Origin: Bradyrhizobium sp. cir1
Lineage (GTDB): Bacteria; Pseudomonadota; Alphaproteobacteria; Rhizobiales; Xanthobacteraceae
Length of the DNA stretch: 64,000 bases
Direction: 5' to 3'
NCBI RefSeq assembly: GCF_014198245.1
Contig: NZ_JACIHE010000021.1
Coordinates: forward strand, 1 to 64,000
The notes beneath the pieces were generated by a model. The model was not told the origin of the DNA. It saw only the letters and a list, made by a program, of their open reading frames with translations, and ran no database searches. The translations under genes were made by a program, and so were the position numbers. Of the stretch, positions 17,592 to 26,386 are shown one piece after another. How positions within the stretch are numbered: position 1 is the first letter of the stretch; each line of letters opens with the position of its first letter.

Positions 17592-18554
17592 TCATTTGCG
17601 GACGCGGATCTCCGATGGGGACGCGCCGTAGACACGGCGAAACGTTCGATTGAAGTACGAGATGTCGTTGAAGCCGGACTGGTGCGCGATTTCGCTGATC
17701 GAGCGGCCTGCGAGGCTCACTTCGGTCAGCATCTTGTAGGCCAAGGCCAACCGCTGATTGAGGACGAACTCGGTAAAGCTCATGCCTTCGAGCTCGAACA
17801 GCCTGCGGACATAGGATTTTGAAATGCCCTGCTTGGCAGCCACAGAGTCCAGGCTCAGCCCGGGATTGCCGGACTGCGCGCGAATGTGGGCCTTGATGCT
17901 CCGCATTCTGGCGGCTGCAACACCGCGCATGTTCGCCATCTCGGCGGCATCCGGAGTGGCGCCCAGCAACAGGGCGCCGAGATCGAGCATGTGGTTCACG
18001 ACGGCCCGCCGCATTGCCGCGTTCGCGAGCGTCTGTCTCTCGTTGACGATGCCGAGATAATCCAGAAAGAGCGAAAGCGCCGGGTTCTGCCTGTCGAGCG
18101 GTTTGCCGATGGCGTCGTCGAAATTGCTGACCAGGGGCCCAATCAGCGCGCGGCTGATCCGCCAGGTGACCACGCGCCTCGTCGTGTAATTGGTCGCGGT
18201 CCCCGGCAAACCATTCGTGGTCAGGATCGCGTCGCCGGGACCCAGATGCGTCTCGTGACCATTTTGATTGTGTGTCGCCGCGCCATCGCGGTTGAGCACG
18301 ATCACCGGATCGTCGTTGTCGATCATCGCTTCGGTGTGGCGACAGAAAATCGGAGAAACGGTCGCGGCCGCCACGGACATTCCGGGCAGCGCACGCAACT
18401 TCATATCGATCTGAAGCGCCGTGTCGGGCAACGGCTCGATCTCCAGCTTGAGGATTTCGCGGCCGTAGATCTGGTGAAAGGCTTCCGTCCTGTCGCGCTC
18501 GGCAAATGCGGAGCTGGACAGCTCCAATGCGATCAATTCGTCGCCAGTATCCAA
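17592..18554 (-). CDS. AraC-family transcriptional regulator with cupin-like sensor
   Basis: The 320-residue protein has an N-terminal AraC-binding-like domain (about 10-195, with HLGPGDAILTTNGLPG) and a C-terminal double HTH (about 220-318). The AraC signature is GFNDISYFNRTFRRVYGASPSE. It converges with the GlxA-type regulator and is divergent from the outer membrane protein gene 309 bases away. The inducer is unknown. Confidence 0.92.
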   Translation of the reverse strand: MDTGDELIALELSSSAFAERDRTEAFHQIYGREILKLEIEPLPDTALQIDMKLRALPGMSVAAATVSPIFCRHTEAMIDNDDPVIVLNRDGAATHNQNGHETHLGPGDAILTTNGLPGTATNYTTRRVVTWRISRALIGPLVSNFDDAIGKPLDRQNPALSLFLDYLGIVNERQTLANAAMRRAVVNHMLDLGALLLGATPDAAEMANMRGVAAARMRSIKAHIRAQSGNPGLSLDSVAAKQGISKSYVRRLFELEGMSFTEFVLNQRLALAYKMLTEVSLAGRSISEIAHQSGFNDISYFNRTFRRVYGASPSEIRVRK

Positions 18555-18863
18555 CGCACCGCTCCATCAGAGTGAGATTGCCCGGCGTTCATTTTGTCGC
18601 AGGAAATCTCGCGGCGTTCAAAGGTCTTTCATTGCCAGGTCCAGTCCGGAGCGCGCGTCGCATCAAGCGCGGCCTGATGCGACGTCGGCGCCGGACCGAC
18701 GCGCCCGCCGATGTGGCAACGCGATCACACTGTAGGGCAATCGTCAGATTTGTGGTGATCAGTCCAAGTCGGTGTAGCGCGTGCCCCAAGCCGAAGCAGC
18801 CGCGCTCCCGGTATAGCTCCCTGACGTCGCTCGACATTGCGCGCGCCGGTTGCAGAGGGCTCA
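18555..18863. other. Divergent intergenic region, AraC regulator / outer membrane protein
   Basis: The 309-bp gap must hold the two divergent promoters. I see no gene, no strong palindrome and no repeat in it. Confidence 0.4.
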
Positions 18864-20381
18864 ATGGCAATCACGGGAAAAATCGTTTCGGCCGCTACAC
18901 TCGGCCTGGCATTGACGCAGGCGGCGTCCGCCGCAGACCTTCCCGTCAAGGCACCTGCGCTTCCGGCTGCCGCTGTCGACTGGAGCGGCGTCTATGTCGG
19001 CGTGCATGCCGGCTACGGCGGCGGCATGAAGGATTGGACCAACCAGCAACTCAACTTTCCCGCGCAGGGCTTTTTGGGCGGCGCGCAAATCGGCATCAAC
19101 AAGCAGATCGCGAGCCTCGTGTTCGGCGTCGAGTTGGAAGGAGCCTGGGCCGACATCAGCGGCTCGCAAACGCTTACGACCGGCAGCATGGGACCGTTCT
19201 TCCTGGGCACGCTCACGGCTTCCGGGAATTCCAGGATCGAGGGGATGGCCAGCGTCACCGGGCGGGCCGGCCTCGCCGCTGACCGCTGGTTTGTCTTTGC
19301 CAAGGGAGGGCTGACCGGGGCCTGGGAGAAGCATTCGTACAACCTGGCGCTCAACGATGCCTTCGGCGGAACGATTGTCGAGCATCTGGAGGCTCGCGAA
19401 TTTCGCTGGGCCCCCACGATCGGCTTTGGCGCCGAATACGCCCTTGATGGCCGTTGGTCGGTCAAGGCGGAGTATGACTACGTGGCCTTCGGCACGCGGA
19501 CTGCGCCCCTCACCGGTCCGGCCACGTTCAACGGCGTAACCCTGCCCTCCTTCAGGGTCAATGAGCCGATCACGCAGGATGCGATCCATCTGCTCAAGAT
19601 CGGAGCGAACTACCGGCTCGGCACAGTGGCCGTCGATCCGACCTATCCACGCGTCAAACCGGCGCCGGGCACCGACTGGACCGGCGCTTTTCTGGGTGTG
19701 CAGGGAGGTTATGGATTCGGCGACATGCAACGTTCGACGCTGGTTGATCCGGCCAATCCCGGAAGCGGCGCTTACGACATGAAGGGCTGGCTTGGCGGCG
19801 TCAACGGAGGCGTCAACGCACAGTCCGGTGTGTTCGTCTTCGGCATCGAAGGCGAGTGGATGTGGACGGGCATGCGGGGCGGCCAGACTCTTACTGGTCC
19901 CGATCCGTTCTTCGGCGGCACCGCAGTCACCAAGCTTGACAGCTCGATTGACTGGCTCGCCATCGCGAGCGCCAGGGCAGGTTTTGTCGCCGGCGACCGG
20001 CTGATGATCTATGGCAAGGGCGGCATCGCGATTGCCAGCGAGAGACACTCGGCCAGTACCGTCGAGCCCCTTCCTGCTGTCGGCGGCCTCTTCACATCAT
20101 CCATCAGCGGAAGGGCCACACATTCCGGCATCGCCGTTGGCGTCGGCGCCGAGTATGCGCTGGGCGGCAACTGGTCGATCAAGGGCGAGTACGATTACAT
20201 CAAGATGATCGCGCAGCAGCATACCGACACCGGCATTATGACGCTCAATGCAGGCCCTGGAACGGACCAGGGCACTATCGCCCCGGGAGTCGACAAGGTC
20301 GGACAGACCCTGAACCTGTTCAAGCTCGGCGTGAACTATCACTTCAATCCGATGCCCGGAGCCGTCACCGCACGCTACTGA
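18864..20381 (+). CDS. Outer membrane protein with two tandem Omp25/RopB-like beta-barrels
   Basis: The start MAITGKIVSAATLGLALTQ gives a signal peptide cleaved after ASAADLPVK, the usual rhizobial Omp N-terminus, and a 505-residue protein. Members with one 8-strand barrel have about 200-280 residues. Here the pattern occurs twice: DWSGVYVGVHAGYGGG ... GFGAEYALDGRWSVKAEYDY ... LLKIGANYRLG (about 33-255), then DWTGAFLGVQGGYGFGD ... GVGAEYALGGNWSIKGEYDY ... LFKLGVNYHFN (about 270-505). Each half ends like the closing strand of a barrel. The second half lacks a signal peptide, so both are exported as one chain. Confidence 0.9.
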   Translation: MAITGKIVSAATLGLALTQAASAADLPVKAPALPAAAVDWSGVYVGVHAGYGGGMKDWTNQQLNFPAQGFLGGAQIGINKQIASLVFGVELEGAWADISGSQTLTTGSMGPFFLGTLTASGNSRIEGMASVTGRAGLAADRWFVFAKGGLTGAWEKHSYNLALNDAFGGTIVEHLEAREFRWAPTIGFGAEYALDGRWSVKAEYDYVAFGTRTAPLTGPATFNGVTLPSFRVNEPITQDAIHLLKIGANYRLGTVAVDPTYPRVKPAPGTDWTGAFLGVQGGYGFGDMQRSTLVDPANPGSGAYDMKGWLGGVNGGVNAQSGVFVFGIEGEWMWTGMRGGQTLTGPDPFFGGTAVTKLDSSIDWLAIASARAGFVAGDRLMIYGKGGIAIASERHSASTVEPLPAVGGLFTSSISGRATHSGIAVGVGAEYALGGNWSIKGEYDYIKMIAQQHTDTGIMTLNAGPGTDQGTIAPGVDKVGQTLNLFKLGVNYHFNPMPGAVTARY

Positions 20382-20429
20382 TCGCCATCGCGTATCAGAG
20401 ACTGCAGCGGTCCCGAATACGAGCGTGAG

Positions 20430-21203
20430 CTACGCCGCCGCCTTCTGCCGCGTCACCAGCGCCTCGCCGAAAGCCTCGAACAGCCTGCGGTTGATGGGAT
20501 TATGCTGCGGGTCGTATTCGGCATGCCATTGCACGCCGAGCGCAAAAGTCGGGGCTTCCGCGATGCGGATCGCCTCGATGGTGCCGTCCTCGGCGATGCC
20601 CTCGATCAGCACCCGCTTGCCGGGATCGAGGATGCCCTGGCCGTGCAGCGAATTGACCCTGATCTTCTCGCAGCCGAGAATTTTTGCGAAGGCGCCTCCC
20701 GGCGTCAGGTCGACGTCGTGACGATCGGCAAAGACGACGGTCGGATCGGGGTGGATCTCGCCGTTCTCGAGTCGCGGCATGCGGTGGTTCATGCGGCCGG
20801 GGATCTCGCGGATCTCCGGATGCAGCGAGCCGCCGAAGGCCACGTTCATCTCCTGGAGACCGCGGCAGATGCCGAACAGCGGCACGCCGCGCGCGACGCA
20901 CGCGACTGACAGCGCCAGCGCCACCTCGTCGCGATGGATGTCGTAGGGCTCGTGCTTCTCGCAAGGATCGACGTTGAAACGGGTCGGATGCACGTTGGCC
21001 CGGGCACCAGTGAGGATGATGCCGTCGACGGTATCGAGCAGCGCCCCGATGTCGGTGATGTCAGGGGAGCCCGCGAACATCAACGGCAAGCCGCCGGACA
21101 CCTCGGCCACGGCGCGTAAGTTGCGCTCGCCGACCATCTGGACCTGAAATCGATTCTCGACGCGATGGGAATTCCCGATCACGCCGACGACCGGCTTTCT
21201 CAT
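20430..21203 (-). CDS. Class I glutamine amidotransferase-like hydrolase (gamma-glutamyl-GABA hydrolase family, C26)
   Basis: The 257-residue protein has the peptidase C26 fold with the nucleophile elbow GICRGLQEMNVAFGG and the catalytic histidine in GVQWHAEYDP, as in PuuD of putrescine breakdown. Asn-rich SLHGQGI precedes the active site end. No other putrescine genes adjoin it, so the true substrate may be another gamma-glutamyl compound. It converges with the preceding outer membrane protein gene. Confidence 0.88.
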   Translation of the reverse strand: MRKPVVGVIGNSHRVENRFQVQMVGERNLRAVAEVSGGLPLMFAGSPDITDIGALLDTVDGIILTGARANVHPTRFNVDPCEKHEPYDIHRDEVALALSVACVARGVPLFGICRGLQEMNVAFGGSLHPEIREIPGRMNHRMPRLENGEIHPDPTVVFADRHDVDLTPGGAFAKILGCEKIRVNSLHGQGILDPGKRVLIEGIAEDGTIEAIRIAEAPTFALGVQWHAEYDPQHNPINRRLFEAFGEALVTRQKAAA

Positions 21204-21473
21204 CTGTCGTTCCGACCTCCCGCGCTAAGAAGATTCTTCAAACATGCCCCTGGGATGGAACAAATTCAACAGAAGGGATCGCGGGACGGCAATGCTATTT
21301 TCGCGCAAATGGCGGGCCAGCGCGCGGAATGGCCCCTTTTGCGCCCGCCGCGTTAGGCCTTTTCAGGCCGGACGCGTCAAATCGGCACCAACCCGGGCAC
21401 TTGGGCCCCGGCTTGATCCCCGCTGGAATTTCGCGAAAGAGTGGCCGCCTGCAGCGTTCCGAAAGGACCCGAT

Positions 21474-22613
21474 TTGACCATTTCCAGAGATGAACGGCCC
21501 CAGACCCGCACCGACCTGGCCCGGGATCAGGCCTGGGCCATCTCGGTCGGCGGCATTGGCGTCGTGCTGTTCACGGCAATGCTCGCCTTCACCTGGCATT
21601 TTGCGGCCACCCTGCTCCTGATCTTCACCGGCATGCTGCTCGGCGTCGGCCTCAACGCGCTGACCAATGCGCTCGGACGGCGCGTTCACCTGCCACACAC
21701 AGTGCGGCTCGCGATCGTCTGCCTCGTCCTTGCGGTGCTGCTCGCAGGCGTTGCCTATCTCGGCGGCGCCACCATCGCCGAGCAGGCCTCGCTGCTCAGC
21801 AAGACCATCAAGTCGCAGATCACCAACGTCCGCTCGTTCCTGGAGAACCACGGCATCGACACCAGCGTGTTCGATCTCGGCAATGCCGCGGCCTCGACCG
21901 ACGCGGCGCCGGCGCCCGCCCCCAGCCCGGGCGCGCACGGCGGCCTGCCGGGCGCAGGCGCGCTCGCCTCCAGCGGCGGGGCGATCGTGAGCCAGACCTT
22001 CAAGCTGCTGTTCGGCGCGATCAGCGCCGTCGGCAACATCTTCATCGTGCTGTTTCTGGGGCTCGCCTTCGCCGCCCAGCCCGCCGTCTATCACGACGGC
22101 CTGCTGTTCCTCGCGCCTGCGAAGCATCGCACCCGCGTCACGCTCATCATCGACCGCATCAGCGAGACGCTGGAGCGTTGGCTGGTCGCACAGATCGTCG
22201 TGATGATTGCGGTGGGCGTCGTGACCTGGATCGGGCTCGCCATCATCGGCATTCCCGGCTCGTTCATCCTGGGGATTCAGGCCGGCCTGCTCGCCTTCAT
22301 CCCGACCGTCGGCGCCATCATCGCCGGCGTCGTCGTGGTGCTGGCGAGCCTCGCCTCGGGCTGGATCCCGGCGCTGTCGGCCCTTCTGCTCTTCATGGGC
22401 GTCCACGCCATGGAGAGTTACGTGCTGACACCGCTCCTGCAGCGGCAGGCGCTCAACATCCCGCCGGCCACGCTGTTCGCGTTCCAGATCCTGCTCGGCG
22501 TCGTGTTCGGAATCTGGGGCCTCGCGCTGGCGCTCCCGCTGGTCGCCATCACCAAGGTCATGATCGACCATTTCAAGACGTATGAAGCGCCACCCCTCGC
22601 TGAGGCGGCCTGA
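21474..22613 (+). CDS. AI-2E family transporter (PerM-like membrane protein)
   Basis: The frame opens at GTG 21441, but TTG at 21474 (MTISRDERPQ) has GAAAGGA at proper spacing, while the GTG has its purine run directly adjacent; I prefer TTG. The protein then has 379 residues and about seven to eight transmembrane helices: a pair at the N-terminus, a large extracytoplasmic or coiled segment (about 95-180) containing an alanine/proline-rich stretch, and a hydrophobic C-terminal half. The family includes the TqsA autoinducer-2 exporter and sodium/proton antiporters, so the substrate cannot be named. Confidence 0.85.
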   Translation: MTISRDERPQTRTDLARDQAWAISVGGIGVVLFTAMLAFTWHFAATLLLIFTGMLLGVGLNALTNALGRRVHLPHTVRLAIVCLVLAVLLAGVAYLGGATIAEQASLLSKTIKSQITNVRSFLENHGIDTSVFDLGNAAASTDAAPAPAPSPGAHGGLPGAGALASSGGAIVSQTFKLLFGAISAVGNIFIVLFLGLAFAAQPAVYHDGLLFLAPAKHRTRVTLIIDRISETLERWLVAQIVVMIAVGVVTWIGLAIIGIPGSFILGIQAGLLAFIPTVGAIIAGVVVVLASLASGWIPALSALLLFMGVHAMESYVLTPLLQRQALNIPPATLFAFQILLGVVFGIWGLALALPLVAITKVMIDHFKTYEAPPLAEAA

Positions 22614-22620
22614 CAACAGC

Positions 22621-22917
22621 TCAGGTCGTCAGCACGGTCTCGGTGTGCTCGACCTCCGGGGGCGCAGCAAAATACTGGCCGACGAGGCCACGCCATTCGG
22701 TGAAATTCTCGGAGCCGCGGAAATCGACGGTGTGGTTCTCCAGCGTCGCCCACTTCACCATCAGCCGGTAGCGCTGCGGCTTCTCGATCGACTTGTGCAG
22801 CTCGAAGCCGTGAAAGCCCTTGGAGCGGCCGAAAGCGGCCTTGGCCTTGGCGACAGCGGCCTCGAAGTCCTTCTCGCTGCCCGGCTTGACGTCGATTTGC
22901 GCGATCTCGGTGATCAT
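22621..22917 (-). CDS. Antibiotic biosynthesis monooxygenase (ABM)-fold protein
   Basis: The 98 residues from MITEIAQIDVKPG form a single ferredoxin-like ABM domain (about 1-75) with the typical GFHGFELHKSIEKP and YRLMVKWATLENH segments. Related proteins dimerise and act as cofactor-free monooxygenases, heme-degrading enzymes or have no known activity. It ends close to the convergent transporter gene. The open frame extends upstream but without family support. Confidence 0.85.
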   Translation of the reverse strand: MITEIAQIDVKPGSEKDFEAAVAKAKAAFGRSKGFHGFELHKSIEKPQRYRLMVKWATLENHTVDFRGSENFTEWRGLVGQYFAAPPEVEHTETVLTT

Positions 22918-22965
22918 CGGTTTCCACCCTTTTTGTTCGATGGGCGTGTCTACCGCACCCCGCCG

Positions 22966-22992
22966 AAAAGAAAAAGGCGCCGAAACGGCGCC
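22966..22992 (-). terminator. Terminator of the 80-residue membrane protein gene
   Basis: GGCGCCG / CGGCGCC with a three-base loop (22976-22992) is followed on the minus strand by TTTTTCTTTTC. It lies between two minus-strand genes, so the ABM gene needs its own promoter. Confidence 0.85.
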
Positions 22993-23018
22993 CTGGTGGA
23001 GCAAAAATGCGGGCGCCC

Positions 23019-23261
23019 TCAGGCGAACAGCAGAACCGTGCCCGCCACGATCAGCGCACAACCGACGAACAGCGCGAGCGGCCAATAGCTGCGGCCCTGC
23101 GCGTAGCGTCCCTGCGCACGGCGCTCGGTGATCAGCGCCGTCTCGAATTCGTCCGCGGTCGAGAACAGGCAGGCGAAGCCGCCGCGTGCCGAGGCTGCGT
23201 GAGCTTCGAGCGACATCAGGGCGGCCTGCGGGTTCTGTCGGCGGATCGATTCCATGACCAC
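23019..23261 (-). CDS. Small membrane protein of unknown function
   Basis: The frame codes for 80 residues: a charged soluble N-terminal part and a single C-terminal transmembrane helix (about 60-80, WPLALFVGCALIVAGTVLLFA). The second Met (MESIRRQ, two codons in) could be the start. I do not recognise a family. The terminator just downstream and the tail-anchor layout support a real gene. Confidence 0.65.
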   Translation of the reverse strand: MVMESIRRQNPQAALMSLEAHAASARGGFACLFSTADEFETALITERRAQGRYAQGRSYWPLALFVGCALIVAGTVLLFA

Positions 23262-23315
23262 GATGGTAGGGATCGAATGGTAAACAGCGAATTACCGCAG
23301 GGCCGCCCCTCGAGT

Positions 23316-24536
23316 TCACGCCGTGACCGGACTCGCCTGCGGCGCACCGGCCCGCGCCGCGCTCTGGCGGCGCCAGTTCTCCAGCGACAGCGGCAGTTCC
23401 TCCGCCGCCTCGACACGGTTACGGCCGCCACGCTTGGCCTGATAGAGCGCGGTGTCGGCGGAGGCCAAGAGCACCTCGAGCTCGGTGCCGGCCGGACCGC
23501 CGGCGACGCCGATGCTGACGGTGGTGTCGACCGGACCTTCGTCGACGACGACGCCGGAGGTCTCGAACGCCTCGCGCACGCGCTCGGCCACCAGCACGCC
23601 CTCCTCCAGCGCACACGGCAGGAGCGCTGCGAACTCCTCGCCGCCGATGCGGCCCGAGAGGTCGGAGATGCGCAGATTACTGACGACGACGGTCGAGAAC
23701 AGTCTCAGCATCTCGTCGCCGGCGGGATGGCCGAAGCGGTCGTTGATCGACTTGAAGTGGTCGATGTCGAAGATCATCACGGTCACGGGCCGCCCGGCCT
23801 TGGCCTCGCGATCGATCACGCGGCCGCAGGCTTCCGAGAAGCCGCGGCGGTTGAGCATGCCGGTGAGCGGATCGGTCGACGCCGCGGTCCGGTGCGCGGT
23901 GACGGTGCGCTCGGACACCAGCATGAAGATCACGAAGACAGTGCCAACGGCGTAGAGCACCAGCTCGACAGCGAACACGGTGACCCAGATGCTCGAGGAG
24001 AAGCCGGCATCGTGCGGCCGCAGGAAGCTGCCGATCAGGATCGGCAGCATCAAGACGCAGCCGTGCATCACCGGCACGACGAAGGCCGGCCAGCGCCGCT
24101 GCACGCTCTTGCGCCGCTCGACCCAGAGCTCGCTCGCCGTCACCGCCGCGTACACCGAGACGATGCCGGCGCCGATGATCATGCGCAGCATGGACGCAGT
24201 GGGATCGAGCAGCGTCACGGCGGCGACCCAGGCGAGCGCGCCGAGCACGAGGCCGGGCCAGTTCGGCTTGCGGCCGTGGAAGACGCGCGCCGCATTCCAC
24301 ACCATGCCGCAGGCAACGAAGCCGACGGCATTTAACGCCAGATAGAGATGCGGCCCCAGCCTCTCGCCGGCGGCCGTCCACAGTGCGACGGAGGCGGCAC
24401 CGAGCAGATAGGCGGTGCCCCACCATTTCAGCGCAGGACTGTTCTCCTGCCTGCCAAAGAACACCATCATGGCGCCGAGCAGTGCGGCAACCATGGTGGC
24501 AACCAAATAGAGCGTGATGCTATCGAGCGACATCAT
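23316..24536 (-). CDS. Membrane diguanylate cyclase (GGDEF domain)
   Basis: The start MMSLDSITLYLVATM is preceded by AAGGGGG; upstream in-frame codons lack membrane-protein character. The 406 residues comprise six or seven transmembrane helices (about 5-205) and a C-terminal GGDEF domain (about 215-380). The active site GGEEF at 298-302 is intact and an RxxD inhibitory I-site (289-292) sits five residues before it. The enzyme should make cyclic di-GMP with product inhibition. The membrane part may be the sensor. c-di-GMP often controls polysaccharide output, and such a locus lies 7 kb away. Confidence 0.93.
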   Translation of the reverse strand: MMSLDSITLYLVATMVAALLGAMMVFFGRQENSPALKWWGTAYLLGAASVALWTAAGERLGPHLYLALNAVGFVACGMVWNAARVFHGRKPNWPGLVLGALAWVAAVTLLDPTASMLRMIIGAGIVSVYAAVTASELWVERRKSVQRRWPAFVVPVMHGCVLMLPILIGSFLRPHDAGFSSSIWVTVFAVELVLYAVGTVFVIFMLVSERTVTAHRTAASTDPLTGMLNRRGFSEACGRVIDREAKAGRPVTVMIFDIDHFKSINDRFGHPAGDEMLRLFSTVVVSNLRISDLSGRIGGEEFAALLPCALEEGVLVAERVREAFETSGVVVDEGPVDTTVSIGVAGGPAGTELEVLLASADTALYQAKRGGRNRVEAAEELPLSLENWRRQSAARAGAPQASPVTA

Positions 24537-24694
24537 GTCGGCCCCCTTGAAAACATAGCAGTTACGCGATCGGCACATCCGATTTGCGCGCCCTTCCGAA
24601 GGCGACGCTAGGTTCCCGCGGGTTCCATTCAGGTTTTCACGCGTCGGCAAGTTTTCCGGAAACTCGTCGTCAATTTGCATACAAACGAACAATA

Positions 24695-24723
24695 AAAAGG
24701 GCGCTGAAAATCAGCGCCCTTTT
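24695..24723 (-). terminator. Terminator of rplM-rpsI
   Basis: A 13-bp perfect stem AAAAGGGCGCTGA / TCAGCGCCCTTTT with an AAA loop. On the minus strand the stem ends in TTTT followed by TATT, 45 bases past the rpsI stop. Confidence 0.92.
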
Positions 24724-24767
24724 GCATCTCATTGAAGCCGCTTTCGCGGCGAATGCGACCGAAGCGA

Positions 24768-25247
24768 TTAACGCTTCGAGAACTGGAAGGACCGGCGGGC
24801 CTTGGCCTTGCCGTACTTCTTGCGCTCGACCACGCGCGAGTCGCGGGTGAGGAAGCCGCCCTTCTTGAGCACGCTGCGCAGCTCCGGCTCGAAATAAGTG
24901 AGCGCCTTGGAGATGCCGTGACGGACAGCGCCGGCCTGGCCGGACAGACCGCCGCCGGCGACGGTGCAGATCACGTCGTACTGGCCCGAACGCTGGGCCA
25001 CCGAGAACGGCTGCTCGATCATCATGCGCAGCACGGGACGGGCGAAATAGACCTCGACCTCGCGCGAGTTGACGGTGACCTTGCCGGCGCCCGGCTTGAT
25101 CCACACGCGGGCGACCGCGTCCTTGCGCTTGCCGGTGGCATAGGCGCGGTTGAACTTGTCGACCTTCTTCTCGTGCTTGGGCGCCTCGGGCGCCGCCGCC
25201 GTCTTGAGCTGCGAGAGCTGGTCGAGCGACTGGATGGATTCGGCCAT
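24768..25247 (-). CDS. rpsI: 30S ribosomal protein S9
   Basis: The 159-residue protein has the S9 domain in its last 130 residues (ATGKRKDAVARVWIKPGAG) and ends in the universal ...RSFQFSKR tail that reaches the ribosomal P site. The 30-residue acidic/alanine-rich N-terminal extension is usual for alphaproteobacterial S9. It follows rplM with no gap, in one operon. Confidence 0.98.
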   Translation of the reverse strand: MAESIQSLDQLSQLKTAAAPEAPKHEKKVDKFNRAYATGKRKDAVARVWIKPGAGKVTVNSREVEVYFARPVLRMMIEQPFSVAQRSGQYDVICTVAGGGLSGQAGAVRHGISKALTYFEPELRSVLKKGGFLTRDSRVVERKKYGKAKARRSFQFSKR

Positions 25248-25248
25248 G

Positions 25249-25713
25249 TTATGCGGCCCTCGTGTTCTTGCGGTTCAACTTGGCGATGTCGATCTTCTCG
25301 GGCTGCTGCGCCTCGTGCGGATGATCGGCGCCGCCGTAGACACGGAGGTTGCCCATCTGCACGCGACCGAGCGGACCACGCGGGATCATGCGCTCGACGG
25401 CCTTCTCGAGCACGCGCTCGGGATGCTTGCCCTCGAGGATCTGGCGCGCGGTGCGCTCCTTGACGTGGCCGACATAGCCGGTGTGCTTGTAGTAGGTCTT
25501 CTGCTCGCGCTTGCGACCGGTGAGGACCGCATGCTGCGCGTTGATGATGATGACGTTGTCGCCGCAATCAACGTGCGGGGTGTAGGTCGGGAGGTGCTTG
25601 CCGCGCAGGCGCATGGCGACGATGGTGGCGAGACGGCCGACGACCAGACCCTTGGCGTCGATCAGCACCCACTTCTTCGTCACCTCAGCCGGCTTTGCCG
25701 AAAAGGTTTTCAT
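25249..25713 (-). CDS. rplM: 50S ribosomal protein L13
   Basis: The start MKTFSAKPAEVTKKW is family-typical and gives 154 residues; an ATG 13 codons upstream is in the leader. Conserved segments are DAKGLVVGRLAT, the KxYYxHTGYVG motif and GPLGRVQMGNLRVYGG. It is the first gene of the rplM-rpsI operon; expression is commonly autoregulated in this operon, but no leader structure is apparent here. Confidence 0.98.
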   Translation of the reverse strand: MKTFSAKPAEVTKKWVLIDAKGLVVGRLATIVAMRLRGKHLPTYTPHVDCGDNVIIINAQHAVLTGRKREQKTYYKHTGYVGHVKERTARQILEGKHPERVLEKAVERMIPRGPLGRVQMGNLRVYGGADHPHEAQQPEKIDIAKLNRKNTRAA

Positions 25714-25871
25714 GTCAGAGTTTCCGTGGACGGGGAGCATCGGCGCGAACACCGCGCCGGACTGCGCGGGTTTCTAGAGAAGAGACGCGCAACGGTCAAT
25801 GCCCTAAGGCGGAAATTAGGGACACAAAATCAATGGCTTAGAAATATGGTGCTATATTACCTGCAAAAAGC

Positions 25872-26300
25872 TCAAACATTTGGAATGGAATAGGTCGAGG
25901 TGACATGGGCGATCGGGTCGGGTGAGGTGCCGGACAAGAGGTTCACCTCTCCGACCGCCAGGCGCTTGCCGAGCTTGAGCAGCCGCGCCTCGGCCAGCAC
26001 ATCCTGCCCGGGCTGGCCCTTGCGCAGGAAGTTGATGTTGAGATTGGTGGTGACGGCGAGCCCAATCGGCCCGATCGCGGACAGCAGCACCACGTACATC
26101 GCGAAATCGGCAAGCGCCATCAGCGTCGGGCCTGACACGGTTCCGCCCGGCCGCAGCATCCTTTCGCTATAGCGCTGGCGCAAAAGGCTGGTCTGGCCGT
26201 CCGCGCTCTCGATCGTGATGTCGTCGCCGCTGAAGGCCTGGGGAAACTCGTCGCGGAGAAACTGCTCGAGCTCCGCCACGCTCATTTTCGCTAACGCCAT
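25872..26300 (-). CDS. PaaI-family thioesterase (hotdog fold)
   Basis: The start MALAKMSVAELEQ is chosen because GGGGA lies just upstream at proper spacing; an ATG four codons earlier is possible. The 142-residue protein has the hotdog-fold pattern GGTVSGPTLMALADFAMYV (the helix that holds the acyl group) and NLNINFLRKG. Related enzymes cleave acyl-CoA thioesters. It is divergent from a crotonase-fold gene 86 bases away; co-regulation is plausible. Confidence 0.88.
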   Translation of the reverse strand: MALAKMSVAELEQFLRDEFPQAFSGDDITIESADGQTSLLRQRYSERMLRPGGTVSGPTLMALADFAMYVVLLSAIGPIGLAVTTNLNINFLRKGQPGQDVLAEARLLKLGKRLAVGEVNLLSGTSPDPIAHVTSTYSIPNV

Positions 26301-26335
26301 GCCGTTCCCCACCCTCGCTTCGCTTGCCCTGGTAT

Positions 26336-26346
26336 ATTAAGTTAAT
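26336..26346. promoter_or_regulatory. AT-rich palindrome between divergent genes
   Basis: ATTAAGTTAAT is an 11-bp palindrome in the 86-bp gap between the thioesterase and crotonase-fold genes. It could be an operator or part of a promoter; no regulator is adjacent. Confidence 0.3.
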
Positions 26347-26386
26347 GGTGTCATCCAATTGCAATCATTCCACGGAAGTCGCGTCA

